DNA from: Chrysogorgia sp. JL179-B06
Taxonomy: Eukaryota > Cnidaria > Anthozoa > Scleralcyonacea > Chrysogorgiidae
DNA length: 64,000 nt
Reading direction: 5' to 3'
Assembly (NCBI GenBank): GCA_035772405.1
Contig: JAYKKM010000496.1
Location: forward strand, 1,406,001-1,470,000
Positions within the stretch are counted from its first letter, which is position 1. Every line of letters begins with the position of its first letter. The position numbers and the translations under genes were made by a program. The notes under the pieces are model-generated. The model searched no databases. It had not been told where the DNA came from and worked only from the letters and a program-made list of their open reading frames with translations. Positions 1 to 10,749 of the stretch are shown here, piece after piece.

Positions 1-311
1 CCATTTGATGCAAATGAGCTTCGATATTTTATTCTAAAAATGGCGGCGTAGCCCACCAAATTCTATAGATTTAAACAATGGTAGCCCACCGTAAAACAAT
101 GGTAGCCCACCGTAAAACAATGGTAGCCCACCGTAGCCCACCGTTTCCTATAGGCCGGTTTCATAGCGTGTCTGGGCGCACAAGAGGCGAACAGATATTT
201 TCTGCCAAACATATCGGCGTAACAGTTTTGAAGTTTTCCGTTTCGTGGCAAACATTCATAATAACATTAATCTTCCTAAACCCAAAATACCAGCTTTTGC
301 TGAATCGAAAT
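1..311. other. Left flank, no gene recognised
   Basis: This stretch holds no gene I can support. The first 18 bases match the 3' part of the ~370-bp repeat that follows (the CCATTTGATGCAAATGAG segment also seen near 646 and 1019), so the window probably opens at the end of another copy or a fragment of it. A 21-bp tandem repeat lies at 75-140. From about 150 to 311 the sequence looks single-copy within the window, with no splice pattern, long ATG-initiated frame or RNA fold that I could identify. Confidence 0.6.
75..150. repeat. 21-bp tandem repeat, three copies plus a partial
   Basis: The unit ATGGTAGCCCACCGTAAAACA begins at 78, 99 and 120, a strict 21-bp period. It is followed by a partial GTAGCCCACCG copy to about 142. 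A related GTAGCCCACC occurs at 48-57, and GGCCCACCGTAGCGCACC recurs inside the ~370-bp repeat at about 610 and 983. This minisatellite may therefore derive from that element. The period is a multiple of three, which keeps small frames open on both strands; I do not regard them as genes. Confidence 0.85.
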
Positions 312-727
312 AAAATCACGGGTAAGCTCATTATCATACGGATAAGCTTATTATCATACGGGTAAGCTCATTAAAAAAACCAAAAAACCCAAAAAAACCA
401 AAAACAAAACAAAAACAAAACAAAAAAAAACGAGATGAAGCTTATTATAAACACGGGTATGGCTTTACCGGTAATAATTATAAATACGAGTGAGGAAGAT
501 GTGTAATACGGGCCTTAACCGTAGTGGTACGGGTAAGGAGTTGAACGTGTCCATGGTAATCCCTCCTATAAAAACAACGGAAATATCTGACTTTAACCAA
601 CATAACGTATGGCCCACCGTAGCGCACCATAGCGCCAGCGTAGCGCCATTTGATGCAAATGAGGAGAGCTGATAATTATAGTTCCATAGAAAAGACGGAT
701 AACGGATAAGCTAACGTTAACCTTGTT
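312..727 (+). repeat. ~370-bp repeat, copy 1 (expanded by an A-rich tract)
   Basis: This is the first of three tandem copies, anchored by AAAATCACGGGTAAGC at 312, 728 and 1098. It begins with a 20-bp minisatellite (GGTAAGCTCATTATCATACG type at 321, 341, 361). It then has an A-rich tract at 373-430 that later copies lack, a TTACCGGTAA palindrome at 465-474, a CCTATAAAAACAACG segment near 564, and an ATGCAAAT octamer at 653-660. At 416 bp it is longer than copy 2 mainly because of the A-rich tract. No coding frame is credible. Confidence 0.85.
373..430. repeat. A-rich low-complexity tract
   Basis: The tract is almost all A with scattered C (patterns AAAAAACC, AAAACAAAAC). It replaces the ATCAATACGAAAGG spacer that copies 2 and 3 of the ~370-bp repeat carry at the equivalent place. 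It could be simple-repeat expansion or the remnant of a poly(A) tail. I see no target-site duplication to prove retroposition. Confidence 0.8.
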
Positions 728-1097
728 AAAATCACGGGTAAGCTCATTATCATACGGATAAGCTCATTATCATACGGGTAAGCTCATTATCAATACGAAA
801 GGAGATGAAGCTTATTATAAACACGGGTATGGCTTTACCGGTAAGAATTATAAACACGAGTGAGGAAGATGTGTAATATACGGGCCTTAACCGTGGTGAC
901 ACGGGTAAGGAGTTGAACGTGTCCATGGTAATCCGTCCTATAAAAACAACGCAAATATCTGACTTTAACCAACATAACGTATGGCCCACCGTAGCGCACC
1001 ATAGCGCCAGCGTAGCGCCATTTGATGCAAATGAGGAGAGCTGATAATTATAGGTCCATAGAAAAGACTAAACGGATAAGCTAACGTTAACCTTGTT
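728..1097 (+). repeat. ~370-bp repeat, copy 2 (reference copy)
   Basis: This is the complete 370-bp unit. It contains, in order: three 20-bp minisatellite units (AGCTCATTAT at 741, 761, 781), GAAGCTTATTATAAACACGG, the palindrome TTACCGGTAA at 835-844, GTGTCCATGGTAATCC, CCTATAAAAACAACG, a GTAGCGCACCATAGCGCC stretch, the octamer ATGCAAAT at 1025-1032, and AGCTAACGTTAACCTTG at the end. The last contains GTTAAC. Identity to copies 1 and 3 is very high outside the A-rich tract. No frame or RNA gene was recognised in it. Confidence 0.9.
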
Positions 1098-1326
1098 AAA
1101 ATCACGGGTAAGCTCATTATCATACGGATAAGCTCATTATCATACGGGTAAGCTCATTATCAATACGAAAGGAGATGAAGCTTATTATAAACACGGGTAT
1201 GGCTTTACCGGTAAGAATTATAAAGACGAGTGAGGAAGATGTGTAATTTACGGGCCTTAACCGTGGTGATACGGCTAAGGAGTTGAACGTGTCCATGGCA
1301 ATCCGTCCTATAAAAACAACGCAAAT
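1098..1326 (+). repeat. ~370-bp repeat, copy 3, truncated by satellite array 1
   Basis: This copy follows copy 2 closely through CCTATAAAAACAACGCAAAT and then stops at about 1326. Copy 2 continues with ATCTGACTTTAACC, whereas here the sequence becomes the satellite motif TTTTTTATTATTATTACGG. The minisatellite (1111, 1131, 1151) and palindrome (1205-1214) are present. The breakpoint falls in a T-rich stretch resembling the CAATTTTTTATTATT found at every W-type monomer joint, so short homology may have guided the junction. Confidence 0.85.
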
Positions 1327-2740
1327 TTTTTATTATTATTACGGAATCGGATAGAGTTCGTTGCGGGCTTTCTAACGCGCTGATGCAAGTCCGGTTTGGA
1401 TGTAAATTGTGGACGTGCTCAGCGTTCAAAAAAATTCGGTTGGTCGCGCCCGCCTGAAATTTTTTGATTATTATGGAGTCGGATAGATCTCCTTGCGGGC
1501 TTTCCAGCGCGCTGACGCAAGTCCGGTTTGGATGTAAATTGTGGACGTGCTCAGCGTTCAACAATACGGTCGGTCGCCGCCCCGGGACAATTTTTTATTA
1601 TTATTACGGAATCGGATAGATCTCCTTGCGGGCTTTCCAACGCGCTGACGGAAGTCCGGTTTGGATGTAAATTGTGGACGTGCTCAGCGTTCAAAACAAT
1701 ACGGTCGGTCGCCCCCCCGGGACAATTTATTATTATTATTACGGAATCGGATAGATCTCGTTGCGGGCTTTCCAACGCGCTGGCGCAAGTCCATTTTGGT
1801 AGTAAATTGTGGACGTGCTCAGCGTTGAAAAAAATTCGGTCGGTCGCCCCCCCCCCGGGACAATTTTTTATTATTATAACGGAATCGGATAGATCTCGTT
1901 GCGGGCTTTCCAACGCGGTGATGCAAGTCCGGTTTGGATGTAAATTGTGGACGTGCTCAGCGTTCAAAAAAATTCGGTTGGTCGCGCCCGCCTGAAATTT
2001 TTTGATTATTATGGAGTCGGATAGATCTCCTTGCGGGCTTTCCAGCGCGCTGACGCAAGTCCGGTTTGGATGTAAATTGTGGACGTGCTCAGCGTTCAAA
2101 AAATTCGGTCGGTCGCCCCCCCGGGACAATTTTTTATTATTATTACGGAATCGGATAGATCTCCTTGCGGGCTTTCCAACGCGCTGACGGAAGTCCGGTT
2201 TGGATGTAAATTGTGGACGTGCTCAGCGTTCAAAACAATACGGTCGGTCGCCCCCCCGGGACAATTTATTATTATTATTACGGAATCGGATAGATCTCGT
2301 TGCGGGCTTTCCAACGCGCTGGCGCAAGTCCATTTTGGTAGTAAATTGTGGACGTGCTCAGCGTTGAAAAAAATTCGGTCGGTCGCCCCCCCCCGGGACA
2401 ATTTTTTATTATTATAACGGAATCGGATAGATCTCGTTGCGGGCTTTCCAACGCGGTGACGCAAGTCCATTTTGGATGTAAATTGTGGACGTGCTCAGCG
2501 TTGAAAAAAATTCGGTCGGTCGCCCACCCCGGGACAATTTTTTATTATTATAACGGAATCGGATAGATATCTTTGCGGGCTTTCCAACGCGCTGACGCAA
2601 GTCCGGTTTGGATGTAAATTGTGGACGTGCTCAGCGTTCAAAAAAATTCGGTCGGTCGCGCTCCCCTGAAATTTTTTTATTATTACGGAATCGGATAGAG
2701 CTCGTTGCGGGCTTTCCAATGGTGTGATTCCCGTCGCATT
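1327..2740 (+). repeat. Array 1, W-type subfamily block (left edge)
   Basis: Monomers of about 131-136 bp carry TTATTATTATTACGGAATCGG instead of AAATTTTCTGGAATCGAA, GGGCTTTCCAACGCGCTGACG instead of the AATGGTGTG form, and TGTGGACGTGCTCAGCG instead of AAGGCGTGGTCAGCG. They are more diverged from each other than the rest of the array and resemble array 2 more closely (shared CTTTCCAACG, TGACGCA and GTCCGGTTTGGATG). They may therefore represent the ancestral form. Two copies of a four-monomer higher-order repeat begin at 1441 and 1979. Confidence 0.9.
1441..2516 (+). repeat. 538-bp higher-order repeat, two copies
   Basis: A distinctive monomer joint, TGGTCGCGCCCGCCTGAAAT, starts at 1441 and again at 1979, giving a 538-bp period (four monomers). 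Both copies then show the same order of private variants: ATTATTATGGAGTCGG, a GACGGAAGTCC monomer with CAAAACAATACGG, then a monomer with GGCGCAAGTCCATTTTGGTAG and a longer C tract. The last monomer of copy 2 is diverged, and a partial third repeat (GCGCTCCCCTGAAAT) follows near 2658. Confidence 0.8.
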
Positions 2741-5700
2741 TGCATGTAAATCGAAGGCGTGGTCAGTGTTCAAAAAAATTCATTCGGTCGCCCCCCCGGG
2801 ACAATTTTTAAATTTTCTGGAATCGAATAGATCTCGTTACGTGCTTTCCAATGGTGTGATTCCCGTCGCATTTGGATGTAAATTGAAGGCGTGGTCAGCG
2901 TTCAAACAAATTCGTTCGGTCGCCCCCCGGGACAATTTTTAAATTTTCTGGAATCGAATAGATCTCGTTACGGGCTTTCCAATGGTGTGATTCCCGTCGC
3001 ATTTGGATGTAAATTGAAGGCGTGGTCAGCGTTCAAAAAAATTCGATCGGTCGCCCCCCCGGGACAATTTTTAAATTTTCTGGAATCGAATAGATCTCGT
3101 TACGGGCTTTCCAATGGTGTGATTCCCGTCGCATTTGGATGTAAATTGAAGGCGTGGTCAGCGTTCAAAAAAATTCGATCGGTCGCCCCCCCGGGACAAT
3201 TTTTAAATTTTCTGGAATCGAATAGATCTCGTTACGGGCTTTCCAATGGTGTGATTCCCGTCGTATTTGGATGTAAATTGAAGGTGTGGTCAGTGTTCAA
3301 AAAAATTCGTGTTCAAAAAAATTCGTTCGGTCGCCCCCCCGGGACAGTTTTTAAATTTTCTGGAATCGAATAGATCTCGTTACGGGCTTTCCAATGGTGT
3401 GATTCCCGTCGCATTTGGATGTAAATTGAAGGCGTGGTCAGCGTTCAAAAAAATTCGATCGGTCGCCCCCCCGGGACAATTTTTAAATTTTCTGGAATCG
3501 AATAGATCTCGTTACGGGCTTTCCAATGGTGTGATTCCCGTCGTATTTGGATGTAAATTGAAGGCGTGGTCAGCGTTCAAAAAAATTCGATCGGTCGCCC
3601 CCCCGGGACAATTTTTAAATTTTCTGGAATCGAATAGATCTCGTTACGGGCTTTCCAATGGTGTGATTCCCGTCGTATTTGGATGTAAATTGAAGGCGTG
3701 GTCAGCGTTCAAAAAAATTCGATCGGTCGCCCCCCCGGGACAATTTTTAAATTTTCTGGAATCGAATAGATCTCGTTACGGGCTTTCCAATGGTGTGATT
3801 CCCGTCGTATTTGGATGTAAATTGAAGGCGTGGTCAGCGTTCAAAAAAATTCGATCGGTTGCCCCCCCGGGACAATTTTTAAATTTTCTGGAATCGAATA
3901 GATCTCGTTACGGGCTTTCCAATGGTGTGATTCCCGTCGTATTTGGATGTAAATTGAAGGTGTGGTCAGTGTTCAAAAAAATTCGTTCGGTCGCCCCCCC
4001 GGGACAATTTTTAAATTTTCTGGAATCGAATAGATCTCGTTACGGGCTTTCCAATGGTGTGATTCCCGTCGTATTTGGATGTAAATTGAAGGCGTGGTCA
4101 GTGTTCAAAAAAATTCGTTCGGTCGCCCCCCCGGGACAATTTTTAAATTTTCTGGAATCGAATAGATCTCGTTACGGGCTTTCCAATGGTGTGATTCCCG
4201 TCGTATTTGGATGTAAATTGAAGGTGTGGTCAGCGTTCAAAAAAATTCGTTCGGTTGCCCCCCCGGGACAATTTTTAAATTTTCTGGAATCGAATAGATC
4301 TCGTTACGGGCTTTCCAATGGTGTGATTCCCGTCGCATTTGGATGTAAATTGAAGGTGTGGTCAGTGTTCAAAAAAATTCGTTCGGTCGCCCCCCCGGGA
4401 CAATTTTTAAATTTTCTGGAATCGAATAGATCTCGTTACGGGCTTTCCAATGGTGTGATTCCCGTCGTATTTGGATGTAAATTGAAGGCGTGGTCAGCGT
4501 TCAAAAAAATTCGATCGGTCGCCCCCCCGGGACAATTTTTAAATTTTCTGGAATCGAATAGATCTCGTTACGGGCTTTCCAATGGTGTGATTCCCGTCGT
4601 ATTTGGATGTAAATTGTGGACGTGCTCAGCGTTCAAAACAATACGGTCGGTCGCCCCCCCGGGACAATTTTTAAATTTTCTGGAATCGAATAGATCTCGT
4701 TACGGGCTTTCCAATGGTGTGATTCCCGTCGTATTTGGATGTAAATTGAAGGTGTGGTCAGTGTTCAAAAAAATTCGTTCGGTCGCCCCCCCGGGACAAT
4801 TTTTAAATTTTCTGGAATCGAATAGATCTCGTTACGGGCTTTCCAATGGTGTGATTCCCGTCGTATTTGGATGTAAATTGAAGGTGTGGTCAGTGTTCAA
4901 AAAAATTCGTTCGGTCGCCCCCCCGGGACAATTTTTAAATTTTCTGGAATCGAATAGATCTCGTTACGGGCTTTCCAATGGTGTGATTCCCGTCGTATTT
5001 GGATGTAAATTGAAGGTGTGGTCAGTGTTCAAAAAAATTCGTTCGGTCGCCCCCCCGGGACAATTTTTAAATTTTCTGGAATCGAATAGATCTCGTTACG
5101 GGCTTTCCAATGGTGTGATTCCCGTCGTATTTGGATGTAAATTGAAGGCGTGGTCAGTGTTCAAAAAAATTCGTTCGGTCGCCCCCCCGGGACAATTTTT
5201 AAATTTTCTGGAATCGAATAGATCTCGTTACGGGCTTTCCAATGGTGTGATTCCCGTCGTATTTGGATGTAAATTGAAGGTGTGGTCAGTGTTCAAAAAA
5301 ATTCGTTCGGTCGCCCCCCCGGGACAATTTTTTAAATTTTCTGGAATCGAATAGATCTCGTTACGGGCTTTCCAATGGTGTGATTCCCGTCGTATTTGGA
5401 TGTAAATTGAAGGCGTGGTCAGCGTTCAAAAAAATTCGGTCGGTCGCCCCCCCGGGACAATTTTTAAATTTTCTGGAATCGAATAGATCTCGTTACGGGC
5501 TTTCCAATGGTGTGATTCCCGTCGTATTTGGATGTAAATTGAAGGTGTGGTCAGTGTTCAAAAAAATTCGTTCGGTCGCCCCCCCGGGACAATTTTTAAA
5601 TTTTCTGGAATCGAATAGATCTCGTTACGGGCTTTCCAATGGTGTGATTCCCGTCGTATTTGGATGTAAATTGAAGGCGTGGTCAGTGTTGAAAAAAATT

Positions 5701-8700
5701 CGGTCGATCGCCCCCCCGGGACAATTTTTAAATTTTCTGGAATCGAATAGATCTCGTTACGGGCTTTCCAATGGTGTGATTCCCGTCGTATTTGGATGTA
5801 AATTGAAGGTGTGGTCAGTGTTCAAAAAAATTCGTTCGGTCGCCCCCCCGGGACAATTTTTAAATTTTCTGGAATCGAATAGATCTCGTTACGGGCTTTC
5901 CAATGGTGTGATTCCCGTCGTATTTGGATGTAAATTGAAGGTGTGGTCAGTGTTCAAAAAAATTCGTTCGGTCGCCCCCCCGGGACAATTTTTAAATTTT
6001 CTGGAATCGAATAGATCTCGTTACGGGCTTTCCAATGGTGTGATTCCCGTCGTATTTGGATGTAAATTGAAGGTGTGGTCAGTGTTCAAAAAAATTCGTT
6101 CGGTCGCCCCCCCGGGACAATTTTTAAATTTTCTGGAATCGAATAGATCTCGTTACGGGCTTTCCAATGGTGTGATTCCCGTCGTATTTGGATGTAAATT
6201 GAAGGTGTGGTCAGTGTTCAAAAAAATTCGTTCGGTCGCCCCCCCGGGACAATTTTTAAATTTTCTGGAATCGAATAGATCTCGTTACGGGCTTTCCAAT
6301 GGTGTGATTCCCGTCGTATTTGGATGTAAATTGAGAAGGTGTGGTCAGCGTTCAAAAAAATTCGTTCGGTCGCCCCCCCGGGACAATTTTTAAATTTTCT
6401 GGAATCGAATAGATCTCGTTACGGGCTTTCCAATGGTGTGATTCCCGTCCTATTTGGATGTAAATTGAAGGCGTGGTCAGCGTTCAAAAAAATTCGATCG
6501 GTAGCCCCCCCGGGACAATTTTTAAAGTTTCTGGAATCGAATAGATCTCGTTACGGGCTTTCCAATGGTGTGATTCCCGTCGTATTTGGATGTAAATTGA
6601 AGGCGTGGTCAGTGTTCAAAAAAATTCGTTCGGTCGCCCCCCCGGGACAATTTTTAAATTTTCTGGAATCGAATAGATCTCGTTAAGGCTTTCCAATGGT
6701 GTGATTCCCGTCGTATTTGGATGTAAATTGAAGGTGTGGTCAGTGTTCAAAAAAATTCGTTCGGTCGCCCCCCCGGGACAATTTTTAAATTTTCTGGAAT
6801 CGAATAGATCTCGTTACGGGCTTTCCAATGGTGTGATTCCCGTCGTATTTGGATGTAAATTGAAGGTGTGGTCAGTGTTCAAAAAAATTCGTTCGGTCGC
6901 CCCCCCGGGACAATTTTTAAATTTTCTGGAATCGAATAGATCTCGTTACGGGCTTTCCAATGGTGTGATTCCCGTCGTATTTGGATGTAAATTGAAGGCG
7001 TGGTCAGCGTTCAAAAAAATTCGATCGGTAGCCCCCCCGGGACAATTTTTAAATTTTTCTGGAATCGAATAGATCTCGTTACGGGCTTTCCAATGGTGTG
7101 ATTCCCGTCGTATTTGGATGTAAATTGAAGGTGTGGTCAGTGTTCAAAAAAATTCGTTCGGTCGCCCCCCCGGGACAATTTTTAAATTTTCTGGAATCGA
7201 ATAGATCTCGTTACGGGCTTTCCAATGGTGTGATTCCCGTCGCATTTGGATGTAAATTGAAGGTGTGGTCAGTGTTCAAAAAAATTCGTTCGGTCGCCCC
7301 CCCGGGACAATTTTTAAATTTTCTGGAATCGAATAGATCTCGTTACGGGCTTTCCAATGGTGTGATTCCCGTCGTATTTGGATGTAAATTGAAGGTGTGG
7401 TCAGTGTTCAAAAAAATTCGTTCGGTCGCCCCCCCGGGACAATTTTTAAATTTTCTGGAATCGAATAGATCTCGTTACGGGCTTTCCAATGGTGTGATTC
7501 CCGTCGTATTTGGATGTAAATTGAAGGTGTGGTCAGTGTTCAAAAAAATTCGTTCGGTCGCCCCCCCGGGACAATTTTTAAATTTTCTGGAATCGAATAG
7601 ATCTCGTTACGGGCTTTCCAATGGTGTGATTCCCGTCGTATTTGGATGTAAATTGAAGGTGTGGTCAGTGTTCAAAAAAATTCGTTCGGTCGCCCCCCCG
7701 GGACAATTTTTAAATTTTCTGGAATCGAATAGATCTCGTTACGGGCTTTCCAATGGTGTGATTCCCGTCGTATTTGGATGTAAATTGAAGGTGTGGTCAG
7801 TGTTCAAAAAAATTCGTTCGGTCGCCCCCCCGGGACAATTTTTAAATTTTCTGGAATCGAATAGATCTCGTTACGTGCTTTCCAATGGTGTGATTCCCGT
7901 CGCATTTGGATGTAAATTGAAGGCGTGGTCAGCGTTCAAACAAATTCGTTCGGTCGCCCCCCGGGACAATTTTTAAATTTTCTGGAATCGAATAGATCTC
8001 GTTACGGGCTTTCCAATGGTGTGATTCCCGTCGTATTTGGATGTAAATTGAAGGTGTGGTCAGTGTTCAAAAAAATTCGTTCGGTCGCCCCCCCGGGACA
8101 ATTTTTAAATTTTCTGGAATCGAATAGATCTCGTTACGGGCTTTCCAATGGTGTGATTCCCGTCGCATTTGGATGTAAATTGAAGGCGTGGTCAGTGTTC
8201 AAGGACAATTTTTAAATTTTCTGGAATCGAATAGATCTCGTTACGGGCTTTCCAATGGTGTGATTCCCGTCGTATTTGGATGTAAATTGAAGGTGTGGTC
8301 AGTGTTCAAAAAAATTCGTTCGGTCGCCCCCCCGGGACAATTTTTAAATTTTCTGGAATCGAATAGATCTCGTTACGGGCTTTCCAATGGTGTGATTCCC
8401 GTCGTATTTGGATGTAAATTGAAGGTGCGTGGTCAGTGTTCAAAAAAATTCGTTCGGTCGCCCCCCCGGGACAATTTTTAAATTTTCTGGAATCGAATAG
8501 ATCTCGTTACGGGCTTTCCAATGGTGTGATTCCCGTCGTATTTGGATGTAAATTGAAGGTGTGGTCAGTGTTCAAAAAAATTCGTTCGGTCGCCCCCCCG
8601 GGACAATTTTTAAATTTTCTGGAATCGAATAGATCTCGTTACGGGCTTTCCAATGGTGTGATTCCCGTCGTATTTGGATGTAAATTGAAGGTGTGGTCAG

Positions 8701-8946
8701 TGTTCAAAAAAATTCGTTCGGTCGCCCCCCCGGGACAATTTTTAAATTTTCTGGAATCGAATAGATCTCGTTACGGGCTTTCCAATGGTGTGATTCCCGT
8801 CGTATTTGGATGTAAATTGAAGGTGTGGTCAGTGTTCAAAAAAATTCGTTCGGTCGCCCCCCCGGGACAATTTTTAAATTTTCTGGAATCGAATAGATCT
8901 CGTTACGGGCTTTCCAATGGTGTGATTCCCGTCGTATTTGGATGTA
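2741..8946 (+). repeat. Array 1, canonical A/V monomers, left domain
   Basis: Canonical 132-bp monomers. The A form has AAGGCGTGGTCAGCG with TTCGATCGG; the V form has AAGGTGTGGTCAGTG with TTCGTTCGG. Intermediates (GCG with CAGTG, GTG with CAGCG) also occur. V monomers dominate roughly 4700-8900. Irregularities are a 16-bp tandem duplication at 3293-3324, a W-type patch at about 4612-4650, a 2-bp insertion at about 6335, a monomer pair near 7871-7970 that repeats one at 2837-2935, and a 25-bp deletion at 8202/8203. Confidence 0.92.
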
Positions 8947-9515
8947 AATTGTAGGCGTGCTCAGCGTTCAAAACAATACGGTCGGTCGCCCCCCCGGGAC
9001 AATTTATTATTATTATTACGGAATCGGATAGATCTCGTTGCGGGCTTTCCAACGCGGTGACGCAAGTCCATTTTGGATGTAAATTGTGGACGTGTTCAGC
9101 GTTCAAAAAAATTCGATCGGATGCCCCCCCGGGACAATTTTTAAAGTTTCTGGAATCGAATAGATCTCGTTACGGGCTTTCCAATGGTGTGATTCCCGTC
9201 CTATTTGGATGTAAATTGAAGGCGTGGTCAGCGTTCAAAAAAATTCGATCGGATGCCCCCCGGGACAATTTTTAAATTTTCTGGAATCGAATAGATCTCG
9301 TTACGGGCTTTCCAATGGTGTGATTCCCGTCGTATTTGGATGTAAATTGAGGACGTGCTCAGCGTTCAAAAAAATTCGATCGGTCGCCCCCCCGGGACAA
9401 TTTTTTATTATTATTCTGGAATCGGATAGATCTCGTTGCGGGCTTTCCAACGGGGTGACTCAAGTCCATTTTGGATGTAAATTGTGGACGTGTTCAGCGT
9501 TCAAAAAAATTCGAT
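8947..9515 (+). repeat. Array 1, W-type islands within canonical monomers
   Basis: Two stretches return to W-type sequence (about 8950-9115 and 9346-9512). They have TTATTATTATTACGGAATCGG or TTATTATTATTCTGGAATCGG, TTTCCAACG(C/G)GGTGAC, and TGTGGACGTGTTCAGCG. They are separated by canonical monomers carrying the private variants TTCGATCGGATGCC and AAAGTTTCTGG. The marker GTGGACGTGTTCAGCG recurs about 397 bp apart, close to three monomers, so the island was probably duplicated as a block after one introduction. Confidence 0.8.
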
Positions 9516-10749
9516 CGGATGCCCCCCCGGGACAATTTTTAAATTTTCTGGAATCGAATAGATCTCGTTACGGGCTTTCCAATGGTGTGATTCCCGTCGT
9601 ATTTGGATGTAAATTGAAGGCGTGGTCAGCGTTCAAAAAAATTCGATCGGTCGCCCCCCGGGACAATTTTTAAATTTTCTGGAATCGAATAGATCTCGTT
9701 ACGGGCTTTCCAATGGTGTGATTCCCGTCGTATTTGGATGTAAATTGAAGGTGTGGTCAGTGTTCAAAAAAATTCGTTCGGTCGCCCCCCCGGGACAATT
9801 TTTAAATTTTCTGGAATCGAATAGATCTCGTTACGGGCTTTCCAATGGTGTGATTCCCGTCGTATTTGGATGTAAATTGAAGGTGTGGTCAGTGTTCAAA
9901 AAAATTCGTTCGGTCGCCCCCCCGGGACAATTTTTAAATTTTCTGGAATCGAATAGATCTCGTTACGGGCTTTCCAATGGTGTGATTCCCGTCGTATTTG
10001 GATGTAAATTGAAGGTGTGGTCAGTGTTCAAAAAAATTCGTTCGGTCGCCCCCCCGGGACAATTTTTAAATTTTCTGGAATCGAATAGATCTCGTTACGG
10101 GCTTTCCAATGGTGTGATTCCCGTCGTATTTGGATGTAAATTGAAGGCGTGGTCAGCGTTCAAAAAAATTCGATCGGTCGCCCCCCCGGGACAATTTTTA
10201 AATTTTCTGGAATCGAATAGATCTCGTTACGGGCTTTCCAATGGTGTGATTCCCGTCGTATTTGGATGTAAATTGAAGGTGTGGTCAGTGTTCAAAAAAA
10301 TTCGTTCGGTCGCCCCCCCGGGACAATTTTTAAATTTTCTGGAATCGAATAGATCTCGTTACGGGCTTTCCAATGGTGTGATTCCCGTCGTATTTGGATG
10401 TAAATTGAAGGCGTGGTCAGCGTTCAAAAAAATTCGATCGGTCGCCCCCCCGGGACAATTTTTAAATTTTCTGGAATCGAATAGATCTCGTTACGGGCTT
10501 TCCAATGGTGTGATTCCCGTCGTATTTGGATGTAAATTGAAGGTGTGGTCAGTGTTCAAAAAAATTCGTTCGGTCGCCCCCCCGGGACAATTTTTAAATT
10601 TTCTGGAATCGAATAGATCTCGTTACGGGCTTTCCAATGGTGTGATTCCCGTCGTATTTGGATGTAAATTGAAGGCGTGGTCAGCGTTCAAAAAAATTCG
10701 ATCGGTTCGCCCCCCCGGGACAATTTTTAAATTTTCTGGAATCGAATAG
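9516..10749 (+). repeat. Array 1, V run then alternating A/V dimers
   Basis: Nine or so canonical monomers. After three V monomers the subfamilies alternate A, V, A, V, A between about 10140 and 10720, a local 264-bp dimer periodicity. The private changes (GCG/GTG, CAGCG/CAGTG and GATCGG/GTTCGG) change together, so this is alternation of whole monomer types and not scattered mutation. Confidence 0.75.

Noticed and set aside
490..989. Small frames in the ~370-bp repeat (60 and 79 codons)
   Set aside because: Short, not conserved between tandem copies because of small indels, and no recognisable domain.
1551..2129. Minus-strand frame of 192 codons in the W-type block
   Set aside because: Antisense reading of W monomers with 44-45 residue periodicity; it overlaps similar frames on the plus strand and has no independent coding evidence.
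3309..5354. 681-codon plus-strand open frame as a repeat-protein gene
   Set aside because: It is the satellite monomer read in its one stop-free frame. It begins at GTG, the repeat has no methionine, it is broken by single-base indels in neighbouring monomers, and subfamily differences are amino-acid changing.
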